A stretch of 64,000 nucleotides of DNA, taken from positions 1 through 64,000 of the forward strand of contig NZ_QSDR01000004.1 of the NCBI RefSeq assembly GCF_003464085.1. The letters are read 5' to 3'. Of the stretch, positions 1-9,209 are shown piece after piece (position 1 is the stretch's first letter; each line of letters opens with the position of its first letter). Origin of the DNA: Clostridium sp. AM58-1XD. Lineage in GTDB: Bacteria > Bacillota > Clostridia > Lachnospirales > Lachnospiraceae. The translations under genes were made by a program, and so were the position numbers. The notes under the pieces are model-generated. The model searched no databases, was not told the DNA's origin, and saw only the letters and a list, made by a program, of their open reading frames with translations.

Positions 1-12
1 GAATGTGGCTGG

Positions 13-187
13 TGGAATTTAGTCTCGCACGCAGAATTCCAGTAGCCCGTTTGCCATGTCCGGAAATCGGATTTTTTATAAGAAGTCAAACTAATTATAG
101 CAGATATCTAGAATCTTTACGTTAAAAACCTGATAATTCAGGCTAAATTTTAAAGACCAGTGGAATTTAGTCCCGCACTGGAATTTA
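13..187. repeat. IS21-like terminal repeats at window edge
   Basis: The 18-base word TGGAATTTAGTCYCGCAC occurs at 13-30 and again at 161-178 with one mismatch, and a truncated third copy (TGGAATTTA) follows at 179-187. Multiple short direct repeats near the tip are typical of IS21-family ends, so this may be the end of an element lying left of the window. No transposase reading frame is visible here, so the assignment is an inference. Confidence 0.35.
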
Positions 188-248
188 CTTTTTCAATTCA
201 GCTTTTCCTCAAATCCCCCTCAATTTGTGGCACAGTGTCAGAATATAT

Positions 249-321
249 GGTATAATGACCGCAAAGCGGTCATTATACCTGCGCATATCGGTTTCTGCGT
301 TCACCGCAGAAAGCCGGGCGC
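249..321 (+). repeat. Multi-hairpin element, family 1, copy A
   Basis: Two consecutive hairpins. The first is a perfect 14-base-pair stem (249-262 with 266-279) closed by AAA. The second runs 281-321, with GCGC ends and an inner stem TTTCTGCG/CGCAGAAA around the loop TTCAC. The same ordered hairpins recur at 6396-6527 (inverted) and 57022-57191 with compensatory base changes. It lies just upstream of the ribosome binding site of the first gene, so it would fall in that gene's leader if transcription starts further left. Confidence 0.75.
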
Positions 322-356
322 ACAAATTCGTTAAATAACAGGGGGAGGAACTGAAT

Positions 357-1058
357 ATGCCTTATTGTCCAAAATGCGACATGGAATTTATCGACGGGAT
401 CACCGTATGTACCGACTGCGGGGGGCCTCTGGTCGAATCGAAGGAAGTGGCTGATGCCATGAAAAAAGAAGAAATGGAAAAGCAGAAGGCAGAGCGCCTG
501 GCGGCTATGGCGGAAGCCGGCTTTACACCAGACATGCTTTCGCCGGGAGAGAACGCAAAAAGGGCTGCCGCACGTACACAGTCACACGTATACGTGAATA
601 AGTCCCAGAAGTATCAGGATATGAAATCCTCTGCTTCTGCATTTTACGGCGTAGGGGCCGTTCTCGTCGTATTGTCCGTCCTGTTATGGGCAAACGTCAT
701 CCATGTTCCGATCGAAGGGACTGCCCGTCTTTTGACCTTCGGCGTTCTGACCATTATGGGTGTCGGTTCTCTGATCGTAGCTGTTTCCACCAGCAAAGCT
801 GCAAAGCAGATGTCCTCTCTTGTTCAGGAAGAGGAAGCAAAGACAAACACGATTGTGGAAGATTTTATAAAAAATCACTCCGCCGACTCTCTGGATGACC
901 AGCTTCAGGGCGAACTGGACGGCCTGATTCCGGAAGAGATCAGTTTAAAACGCCTGGAACTGATCCAGGATATCCTGATCACGACACATGACATCGCAGA
1001 TCAGACTTATGCCGATTCCCTAGCCGAAGAACTGTATGGGAAACTGTTTGATGAGTAA
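357..1058 (+). CDS. Zinc-ribbon membrane protein, unknown function
   Basis: A 233-residue protein. An N-terminal zinc ribbon has CPKC at residues 4-7 and CTDC at 18-21. It is followed by a charged, probably coiled segment (residues 28-55) and two closely spaced transmembrane helices (about 96-115 and 123-143). The acidic C-terminal tail of about 90 residues is probably cytosolic. The start is fixed by a strong GGGGGAGG eight bases upstream of ATG 357. This arrangement is common in uncharacterised Firmicute membrane proteins, and no catalytic motif is visible. The gene stands alone, converging on the broken dehydrogenase to its right. The long hairpin at 1095-1198 follows it and probably ends transcription from both sides. 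Confidence 0.8.
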   Translation: MPYCPKCDMEFIDGITVCTDCGGPLVESKEVADAMKKEEMEKQKAERLAAMAEAGFTPDMLSPGENAKRAAARTQSHVYVNKSQKYQDMKSSASAFYGVGAVLVVLSVLLWANVIHVPIEGTARLLTFGVLTIMGVGSLIVAVSTSKAAKQMSSLVQEEEAKTNTIVEDFIKNHSADSLDDQLQGELDGLIPEEISLKRLELIQDILITTHDIADQTYADSLAEELYGKLFDE

Positions 1059-1094
1059 TTATAATTTACAATAGAAACATAGAAGAAATAAAAG

Positions 1095-1198
1095 AGGGTG
1101 CCGCAAATAGGATATAGCGTTGCCATCGATACCAGATGTAATGACTTGGAACGTAATCTTGTATCGATGCAACGCTGATTTAGCCTATGCAGCACCCT
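1095..1198. repeat. Long-hairpin element, family 2, copy 1 (bidirectional terminator-like)
   Basis: An imperfect palindrome of about 104 bases with outer arms AGGGTGCCGCA / TGCAGCACCCT and an inner stem around ATCGATAC. It is followed by a T run at 1198-1204. It lies between two convergent genes, so it is placed as a shared terminator. Read on the minus strand, its core matches copy 2 (3651-3766) apart from about ten missing bases at the tip. Confidence 0.75.
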
Positions 1199-1222
1199 TT
1201 TTTTGTATCTCTTAGATCTTTC

Positions 1223-2246
1223 TCAGATTTCCGGAGAAATCACGAACTTTCCCTTTGCCCTCATCTTAGGATCAGATAATATATCCTTTAATTTGTCCAA
1301 ACCACAAATTTCGGCAATCATGCAGCTGACATCCAGCCTTCCCGAGTCAATCAGCTCCAACGCCCTTTTTTGTGTATATGGGTTAATATATGAGGCCTTT
1401 AGTTCCAATTCCTTTTGAAATATTTCAAAAGGTCTGACTTCAATTTCTTCATCCGCCTTGTCAGGCCGAACATCATTACCACACCCTTTGGACCGGCCAG
1501 ATCTATGGCCTGCCGGATCGTGGACGGTCTTCCCACACATTCAATGACCGTATTGATCCAGTTCATTCCATTTTCTTCCAGTATCTTCTTAACATCCTTT
1601 CCTGTTGGATCGATGCATATATCAGCACCCAATTTCTTTCCCGTCAGCCTTTTGACCTCCACAGGTTCAATCAGAGCCGTCTTCGCCGCTCCCGCCAGTT
1701 TTGACAGCTGAAGCATGAGAAGACCGATCATACCGCCGCCTATGATGACCACCTGATGTCCCGGTTTTATACCACACATGTCGATTCCATGAAGCAGCAT
1801 GCCACCGGTTCGGCCATGGCTCCCTGTTCAAAAGTAGTATTGGGCCCCAAGGGATATACCTGTCGTTCGTCCACGGAACAGAATTCAGCAAAACCTCCGT
1901 TTACCGTCGTTCCGTAACCTTTCATATGTTTACAGAAATGCGCTGCGCCGTTCCGGCACGGTTCACAGCTGCCGCAGTAACAGTTTGGATCGACACAAAC
2001 GCGGTCGCCTGGTTTGCAGTTTTTAACTTTCTTTCCGATTGCTGCGACTACTCCGGAAAATTCATGACCCAGAATAGTCGGCGGCGTCACTTGTGCCGCT
2101 CCCTTATCGCCTTCATAAATATGGACGTCTGTTCCGCATATGCCGCAGGCTTTTACCTGAATCAGCACGTCGTGGTCTCCGACCGACGGCCTCTCGCTGT
2201 CCTCTAATCTCAAATCATGTTTTCCATAAAATACCGCACTTTTCAT
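1223..2246 (-). pseudogene. Zinc-dependent alcohol/polyol dehydrogenase, two frameshifts
   Basis: A medium-chain dehydrogenase (threonine/sorbitol dehydrogenase-like) of about 340 residues once two frame breaks are bridged. The N-terminal part carries the catalytic zinc residues (CGICGTD, GHEFSG) and the four-cysteine structural zinc loop (CYCGSCEPC, then a further Cys). The Rossmann motif IIGGGMIG lies in the second frame and the C-terminal lobe in a third. The breaks sit near 1790-1797 and 1454-1459, and adding one base at each restores the protein; the second is in a GG run. Start ATG 2246 has AAAGGTGATCAT before it. It lies 45 bases downstream of the 6-phospho-alpha-glucosidase gene and probably belongs to the same operon. 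The lesions may be sequencing errors or real decay. Confidence 0.8.
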
Positions 2247-2291
2247 ATGATCACCTTTTTCTATGTATTTAACAGAATGACTTGCCTGCTG

Positions 2292-3766
<1,475 letters not shown>

Positions 3767-3812
3767 TCTGGTATCTTTAATATTGTCTAACTCTGATTTG
3801 TTTCTTTGTCTT

Positions 3813-5375
3813 TTAAAGACATGCTTCAAATTCTTCCCTCACCTTTGGCACTCTGAGCCCTACAATTACCTGCACAGCCTTCCCGTTTACGCTCAAACCG
3901 TGAGCTCCTATCTTTTTAAATTCAATTTCCGGACGCACAAGGCTTTCGTCTTGTACATTCACTCTGAGCCTTGTGGCGCAGTTCGTAACATCAATTATGT
4001 TTTCTTTGCCGCCCAGAAGAGTAAGAATTTGCTCTGCATAGGAACTCCCTTCTTTGGCTGCGTTTTTTTCCTTATAATCTTTTTTTGTATACAGTTTTGT
4101 CTCCATATTGTCTTCTTCTCTGCCCGGAGTCAGAAAATTAAATTTCTTAATCAGAAACCGGAACACAAGAAACCATACCATGGAAAAAGCCAGTCCTATG
4201 ATTACCTGAATCACATACGTCTGCCAGTGATTCTTACCCAGAGGTATCCAGTTAAGCGACAGCCATGCAATCAATCCGTTTCCAAAGGCTCCAGACACTC
4301 CGGCCATATACATAACCGCATTAATGCAGGCACATAAGAGGGCATGAACCACAAACAGTACCGGAGCGATGAACAGGAACGTAAATTCAATCGGTTCCGT
4401 AATTCCTGTCAGCATGGCCGTAAGGGCCGCCGGAATCATCAGCGTAAGCACTTGTTTGCGTTTTTCTTTTCTTGCCGTCGTATAAAATGCGAGCGTGATT
4501 CCTATTGGAGCAAACACTTTGGCATTTCCAAACAATTCAAATCCGCCTGCCGGGAACAGCTCTTTTAAAGGCAGCGTGCTATTGGCGAACTCATTTAAAT
4601 GCAACGCCCAATATGCTTCGATTCCTCCCGGCACGACTGCAGAATCCAGGGTAAACGGCGCATAGATAAAATGATGCAGTCCTGTAGGAAGCAAAATCTT
4701 TTCACAGAACGCATATAAACCTACGCCTATCGTTCCGCTTGCCTTAAATAAATCCTGAAGCGTATAGATGGCTGCCTGAACCTTCGGCCAGACTCCGGCA
4801 AACACAAACGCAACCGGAATCATAACAAAAAATCCTATCATCACTACATAACTGGATCCTGTGAAAATGCCAAGCCACTCCGGCAGTTCTTTGTCAAAAT
4901 ACCGGTTATGTATCCATACGACGATTCCAGAAATAATCAGCGCCCCAAACATTCCCGTATCCAGACTCTTTATTCCACAAATCATTGCAAGGCCGCTGGT
5001 TCCTCCCGCTTCCGCCAGATAATCCACTCCGAACATCGGTCCCCAGAACTGCAGAACCGCCGCCAGAAAATAATTAAACGTAACGTAGATAACAAACGCT
5101 TCCAAAACGCACCTGGCGTTTTGTTTTTTAGCCAGCCCGATCGGCAGTCCGATCACAAACAGCAGGGGCATTTGCCTGAAAACCATCCAGGCGCCTTCCT
5201 GGATCATATACCAGATCCTGTACCATATGTGGCCATCCGCTGCGATTTCCCCGAATATAGATTCATTCATAAAGAGCGTCGACAGCCCCACCATAATGCC
5301 TGCAAAAGAAAATAGCAGTACGGGTGTAAACATCGCTCCTCCAAAACGCTGTATTTTTTGCATTGCTCCTTTCAC
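3813..5375 (-). CDS. PTS EIICB component, alpha-glucoside/maltose type
   Basis: A 520-residue membrane transporter of the phosphotransferase system. Residues 1 to about 420 form the hydrophobic EIIC translocation domain, including the GITEPIEF signature. The C-terminal EIIB domain starts near 441 and has its phosphorylated cysteine at 466 (DVTNCATRLRV). No EIIA domain is attached, so phosphate must come from an EIIA elsewhere. The sequence most resembles GlvC/MalB-type alpha-glucoside permeases, which agrees with the CDMP-type GH4 gene downstream. The preferred start is GTG 5375, seven bases after GAGGAGG; an ATG four codons later is possible. A promoter and an inverted repeat lie upstream, next to the RpiR regulator gene. 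Confidence 0.9.
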   Translation of the reverse strand: MKGAMQKIQRFGGAMFTPVLLFSFAGIMVGLSTLFMNESIFGEIAADGHIWYRIWYMIQEGAWMVFRQMPLLFVIGLPIGLAKKQNARCVLEAFVIYVTFNYFLAAVLQFWGPMFGVDYLAEAGGTSGLAMICGIKSLDTGMFGALIISGIVVWIHNRYFDKELPEWLGIFTGSSYVVMIGFFVMIPVAFVFAGVWPKVQAAIYTLQDLFKASGTIGVGLYAFCEKILLPTGLHHFIYAPFTLDSAVVPGGIEAYWALHLNEFANSTLPLKELFPAGGFELFGNAKVFAPIGITLAFYTTARKEKRKQVLTLMIPAALTAMLTGITEPIEFTFLFIAPVLFVVHALLCACINAVMYMAGVSGAFGNGLIAWLSLNWIPLGKNHWQTYVIQVIIGLAFSMVWFLVFRFLIKKFNFLTPGREEDNMETKLYTKKDYKEKNAAKEGSSYAEQILTLLGGKENIIDVTNCATRLRVNVQDESLVRPEIEFKKIGAHGLSVNGKAVQVIVGLRVPKVREEFEACL

Positions 5376-5420
5376 ATTTCTACCTCCTCTTATTTTTTCC
5401 GGACGTCCTTCGATGGTCTC

Positions 5421-5449
5421 ATTGTATCCGCTCTTTCACGGTTTTTCAA
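5421..5449 (-). promoter_or_regulatory. Promoter of the alpha-glucoside PTS operon
   Basis: On the minus strand, TTGAAA (5444-5449) and TACAAT (5421-5426) are separated by exactly 17 bases, a good sigma-A promoter about 45 bases upstream of the EIICB start. Confidence 0.6.
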
Positions 5450-5472
5450 TGGTTTGGGGCCATTTACGGAAC

Positions 5473-5510
5473 ATGTACAGCTTTCTTTCTTCTGCACATT
5501 TTCTGTACAT
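5473..5510. promoter_or_regulatory. Inverted repeat, candidate RpiR operator
   Basis: ATGTACAG (5473-5480) and CTGTACAT (5503-5510) form a perfect eight-base inverted repeat with 22 bases between, plus a similar half-site CTGCACAT in the middle. It lies just upstream of the operon promoter and next to the RpiR-type gene, so it is the best candidate for its binding site. Confidence 0.4.
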
Positions 5511-5526
5511 ATGACACAAAAGAAAT

Positions 5527-5580
5527 AAAAAAACATCCAAATTCCAGATATTAAATATCCTGAAATTTGGATGTTTTTTA
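5527..5580 (-). terminator. Intrinsic terminator after the RpiR regulator
   Basis: A hairpin with arms AAACATCCAAATTYC / GAAATTTGGATGTTT and runs of A and T at either end, located just downstream of the regulator stop codon. It would separate the regulator from the PTS operon. Confidence 0.75.
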
Positions 5581-5594
5581 CATCTCATGTACAT

Positions 5595-6365
5595 CTATGA
5601 TTCACATTCTGATTTTGTCTTTTCTAAATACATCAGGTACTTTACGCACAGAAGCTCCGCGATATTAAAATAAGAGCTGCAGGTTTCCAGCGATACGCCT
5701 CCTGTATTCATCAGTTTAGTAGTTGTAATAAATAAATTTTTATTGCTCATTTTAGCTACCGTGTTATTACTCAGACCTGTGATGGAAAGGATATAGACTC
5801 CTTTTCCCCTTAACTTTTTTGCTGTCTCAACAGCCAGATGATTTTCCCCGGATAAAGAAATAATAATCACAAAATCCCTCGGTCCTAAGTCTTCCATAGC
5901 CATTGTAACTTCGCTTTTTCCATATAAGGTTACGAAAAAGCGTTTTGCATTCAAAAACATTCGTTTAATCATCTGAGCCGCCGCATTCTGCACTTCTCCT
6001 GTTCCAAACACAAAGAGCCTGTCCGCCTTTGAAATATATTCGCAGATTTCGTTCATGTCTGTTTCTTTTACCGTTTGAATACACTTGGCATAATTCATGC
6101 AAACATCGTCCAGCAAAAGTGCATTTTGAATCTGCTCCTGTTCAAACTCCAGTTTTAACCGTATTTTAAATTCCCGAAAGCCTTCAAATGACAGTTTCTG
6201 CGTAAATCTGGAAATCGTTGTTCTGGATATACAGCACTTTTGGGCCAATTCAACAATAGATATGGAACAGCACTCCTTTTTATGGGACTGTATATAACGC
6301 CAGATCATCATATCATTCTCGTTCAGCTCATCAAAATTTTCATTAATCAGGTTTTCCAAACGCAT
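5595..6365 (-). CDS. RpiR/MurR-family transcriptional regulator
   Basis: 256 residues. The N-terminal helix-turn-helix (about 1-77, with the RpiR-type motif SISIVELAQKCCISRTTISR) is followed by a SIS sugar-phosphate-binding domain (about 105-240). Regulators of this family sense phosphosugars. Its position immediately upstream of the EIICB/GH4 operon suggests it responds to maltose 6-phosphate or a related ester. Start ATG 6365 has GAGGAGGGTGAGAGCTT before it. It is probably transcribed separately, because a terminator and a fresh promoter lie between it and the PTS gene. Confidence 0.9.
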   Translation of the reverse strand: MRLENLINENFDELNENDMMIWRYIQSHKKECCSISIVELAQKCCISRTTISRFTQKLSFEGFREFKIRLKLEFEQEQIQNALLLDDVCMNYAKCIQTVKETDMNEICEYISKADRLFVFGTGEVQNAAAQMIKRMFLNAKRFFVTLYGKSEVTMAMEDLGPRDFVIIISLSGENHLAVETAKKLRGKGVYILSITGLSNNTVAKMSNKNLFITTTKLMNTGGVSLETCSSYFNIAELLCVKYLMYLEKTKSECES

Positions 6366-6395
6366 AAGCTCTCACCCTCCTCAGAATATCCGCTC

Positions 6396-6527
6396 TACGA
6401 ACATTGTACCATATCCCCTTCGGGGATACGGCGCCTCCGGCGGATTTTAGCGCCCGACTTTCTGCGGTTAACGCAGAAATCGGTATGCGCTGGTACAATG
6501 CTCGCTTTACGAACATTGTACCATATC
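6396..6527 (-). repeat. Multi-hairpin element, family 1, copy B
   Basis: An inverted-orientation copy of the element at 249-321 with all hairpins present. Read on the minus strand it shows GGTACAATG..CATTGTACC; then GCGC-bounded CCGATTTCTGCG..CGCAGAAAGTCGG; then CGCCGGAGGCG; then CCGTATCCCC-GAA-GGGGATATGG. The flank TACGAACATTGTACCATATC occurs at both ends (about 6397 and 6508), meaning a partial tandem copy with a unit of about 112 bases. It occupies the divergent gap between the RpiR gene and the response regulator. Confidence 0.8.
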
Positions 6528-6774
6528 TCTATCACATTTTAATACTTTATTCCGGCAATCGAGTTTTTTGTTTATGATCTCTCCTTTTCTCAGGAAATTA
6601 TAACAGTTCAGACGCCCATCTTCTCGACTGAAAAAACGGGTCAAGAAGCGGAAATAAGATGTGCGGCATAACGCCCGGCTTGTATATTTCGTTTACAAGA
6701 AATATAATGAAGTTAATAGTGTTGCAGGTATACATCGTACTCCTGCAATCATGAAAACAAAGGATGGTAAATCA

Positions 6775-7455
6775 ATGATACGTATTTTTTTGATTGAGGA
6801 CGATCAGTCCATTTCCAAAAATCTTGTGCTCTTACTTCACTCAGAAGGATTCTCCGTTACCCTTGCCCGCACGCAGGAGGAAGCACTTTTCATAGCCGCC
6901 GGAAATAAATTTGACCTGGCCCTGGTTGACATTTCTCTTCCCGACGGAAATGGATTCGCGGTCTGTACAGAGCTCAAGGAAACTCAGGATATTCCTGTTA
7001 TCTTCTTAACCGCTTCTGGCGATGAGGCCAGCGTTGTTACCGGTCTGAATATAGGCGCGGATGACTATATCGTCAAACCTTTCCGTCCTCGTGAGCTGAT
7101 CGCGCGGATTAACGCCGCTCTGCGAAAAAATGCCCATGCCCCGTCGTCGTTAAACGTCTGCGGCCTCCATGTGGATACGGCCGGAGGCACCGTAAAAAAA
7201 GACGGCCGGGAAGTTTTTCTTTCGGCCTTGGAATACCGGCTGCTGCTGATATTTATAAACAACCCATCGCGTATCATCACGAGAGGCCGGCTGCTGGACG
7301 AATTGTGGGACGCCGCAGGCGAATTTGTCAATGACAATACGCTGACCGTATACATTAAACGACTGCGTGAAAAGATCGAGGACAATCCCGCAGACCCAAA
7401 AATTATTCTGACCGTCCGCGGAACAGGATATCGATTGGGGGACAAGTATGCTTAG
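6775..7455 (+). CDS. OmpR-family response regulator (BceR-like)
   Basis: 227 residues: a receiver domain (1-115) with the phosphoacceptor Asp52 in LVDISLPDG and the conserved lysine in VKPFRPREL, then a winged-helix DNA-binding domain (about 128-222). An in-frame extension back to 6661 has no ribosome binding site, while ATG 6775 follows AAAGGATGGTAAATCA. It overlaps the kinase gene by eight bases and is followed by an ABC ATPase and a large permease. This is the arrangement of bacitracin/lantibiotic-sensing modules, so it probably controls the transporter genes downstream. Confidence 0.9.
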   Translation: MIRIFLIEDDQSISKNLVLLLHSEGFSVTLARTQEEALFIAAGNKFDLALVDISLPDGNGFAVCTELKETQDIPVIFLTASGDEASVVTGLNIGADDYIVKPFRPRELIARINAALRKNAHAPSSLNVCGLHVDTAGGTVKKDGREVFLSALEYRLLLIFINNPSRIITRGRLLDELWDAAGEFVNDNTLTVYIKRLREKIEDNPADPKIILTVRGTGYRLGDKYA

Positions 7456-8437
7456 AAATAAAGAGTTCCGGCAGTTTGCCGTTTTGTTCGTCCTTATTGC
7501 TGCCGCTACTGCCGCCTTTGGATTCACGATCAATACGGCAGCCGGAATTCTTGCCGTCGTTTCTGCCGCCGCCTTTGGAACGGCGTTTATCGTGTTTACA
7601 AAAGCCAGATATAACCGCATTGCAAAAATTTCAGAGGAAATCGATCTCGTTCTCCACAACGCCGATCATTTTTATATCAATGCGTTGGAAGAAGGAGAAC
7701 TTTCCATTCTGCAGACCGAGATTGCCAAAATGACCCTACGTATCCGGGAACAGAACGCTGCTTTAAAAAAGGAGAAGGCACACCTTGCCGATTCTCTGGC
7801 CGACATCGCTCACCAGCTTCGTACTCCGCTCACTTCCGTAAATCTGATTCTGTCCCTGTTAGAAAATAATGCGGATGAACATGACCGGAAAAGGCTTCTG
7901 CGTGAGACAGAGAGTTTGCTCCTTCGTATGGACTGGCTGCTCACTTCCTTGTTGAAATTATCACGCCTGGACGCCGGTATCGTAGTATTCCAAAACAGTC
8001 AGACAGAGGTAGACAGCCTGATAGACGCCGCGCTTTGTCCGCTGATAATTCCGATGGAGCTGCGTGGTATTGACCTGAAGCTGGATATTCCGAAAGGATT
8101 AACGATTTGGGGCGACTCCGGCTGGTTGGCGGAAGCGATTCAGAATCTTCTCAAAAACTGCATGGAAAGCGCAGGCAATAACGGTAAAATTGAGATTATC
8201 TGCGTGGACAACCCACTGTTTACCAGAATTGTTATCCATGACAGCGGACCAGGCTTCGATAAGGAAGACTTATCACACCTATTTGACCGATTTTACCGTG
8301 GAAAGAACGCAAATGAGTCAGGGTACGGGATCGGACTTGCTCTCTGCAGGATGATCATAACACGTCAGGGCGGAACCGTAACCGCCAAAAATCATCCTCA
8401 AAGCGGAGCGGTATTCGATATTCATTTTCCAAAGTGA
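7448..8437 (+). CDS. Intramembrane-sensing histidine kinase (BceS-like)
   Basis: 329 residues. Two N-terminal transmembrane helices (about 9-27 and 30-50) have almost no extracellular loop, the hallmark of kinases that sense through a partner transporter. The H box is DIAHQLRTP with His122, followed by the N box (LLKNCMESA), G1 (DSGPGFD), F (LFDRFYRG) and G2 (GYGIGLAL). It overlaps the regulator gene and is co-transcribed with the ABC genes. The likely partner is the FtsX-type permease at 9206-11853, and the likely signal is a cell-envelope-active peptide. The ligand itself cannot be read from the sequence. Confidence 0.88.
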   Translation: MLRNKEFRQFAVLFVLIAAATAAFGFTINTAAGILAVVSAAAFGTAFIVFTKARYNRIAKISEEIDLVLHNADHFYINALEEGELSILQTEIAKMTLRIREQNAALKKEKAHLADSLADIAHQLRTPLTSVNLILSLLENNADEHDRKRLLRETESLLLRMDWLLTSLLKLSRLDAGIVVFQNSQTEVDSLIDAALCPLIIPMELRGIDLKLDIPKGLTIWGDSGWLAEAIQNLLKNCMESAGNNGKIEIICVDNPLFTRIVIHDSGPGFDKEDLSHLFDRFYRGKNANESGYGIGLALCRMIITRQGGTVTAKNHPQSGAVFDIHFPK

Positions 8438-8519
8438 CGGATCTCTCACTGAAAAGTCACCGAGATGTAAGCGAACAGCTCTATTATATCTGATATAAGT
8501 ACAAGAGGAGGTACACATA

Positions 8520-9209
8520 ATGGAGTTTTTAAAAATCGAAGATTTGTGCAAGGTCTACGGCAAAGCCGAAAATCAGGTTACTGCCCTTAACCATGTATCG
8601 CTTACAATCGAAAAAGGAGACTTTATCGCAATAACCGGCCCTTCCGGTTCCGGCAAATCCACGCTGCTGCATATCATTGCCGGTGTGGATATACCGACAA
8701 GCGGAAAGGTTTATTTGGACGGACAGGACATATATTCCCAAAATAACGAAAAACTTGCTATCTTTCGTAGACGCCAGGTTGGACTGATTTATCAGTTTCA
8801 CAATCTCATCCCCACTCTGAATGTGGTAGAAAACATCACCCTGCCGATTTTGATGGACAAACGTAAGGTGAACGAAGAACGGCTGAATGACTTGCTGGAT
8901 CTTTTGGGGCTTCAGGAACGGAAAAGGCATTTGCCCAATCAGCTTTCAGGAGGACAGCAGCAGCGGGTTTCCATCGGGCGCGCTTTGATGAACGCCCCGC
9001 AGGTCTGTCTTGCAGACGAACCTACAGGCAGTCTGGACAGCCGGAACGGACAAGAAATTATTGATCTTCTGAAATTAAGCCACAGAAAATATAAACAGAC
9101 TCTTATTATCGTCACCCATGATGAGAACATCGCTCTTCAGGCAGACCGCATTATCTGTATAGCAGACGGCAAAGTGACGCGGGATGAAAGGCAGGTGGCG
9201 CGTACATGA
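8520..9209 (+). CDS. ABC transporter ATP-binding protein (MacB/BceA type)
   Basis: 229 residues with Walker [11 protein letters not shown]-loop in IYQFHNLIP, signature [16 protein letters not shown], Walker [13 protein letters not shown] and switch histidine in VTHDE. This is the energy-coupling subunit for the permease encoded next; the two genes overlap by four bases (ATGA), indicating translational coupling. Start ATG 8520 follows AGAGGAGGTACACATA. It is the MacB-like subfamily that pairs with FtsX-type permeases for peptide resistance or lipoprotein handling. Confidence 0.92.
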   Translation: MEFLKIEDLCKVYGKAENQVTALNHVSLTIEKGDFIAITGPSGSGKSTLLHIIAGVDIPTSGKVYLDGQDIYSQNNEKLAIFRRRQVGLIYQFHNLIPTLNVVENITLPILMDKRKVNEERLNDLLDLLGLQERKRHLPNQLSGGQQQRVSIGRALMNAPQVCLADEPTGSLDSRNGQEIIDLLKLSHRKYKQTLIIVTHDENIALQADRIICIADGKVTRDERQVART

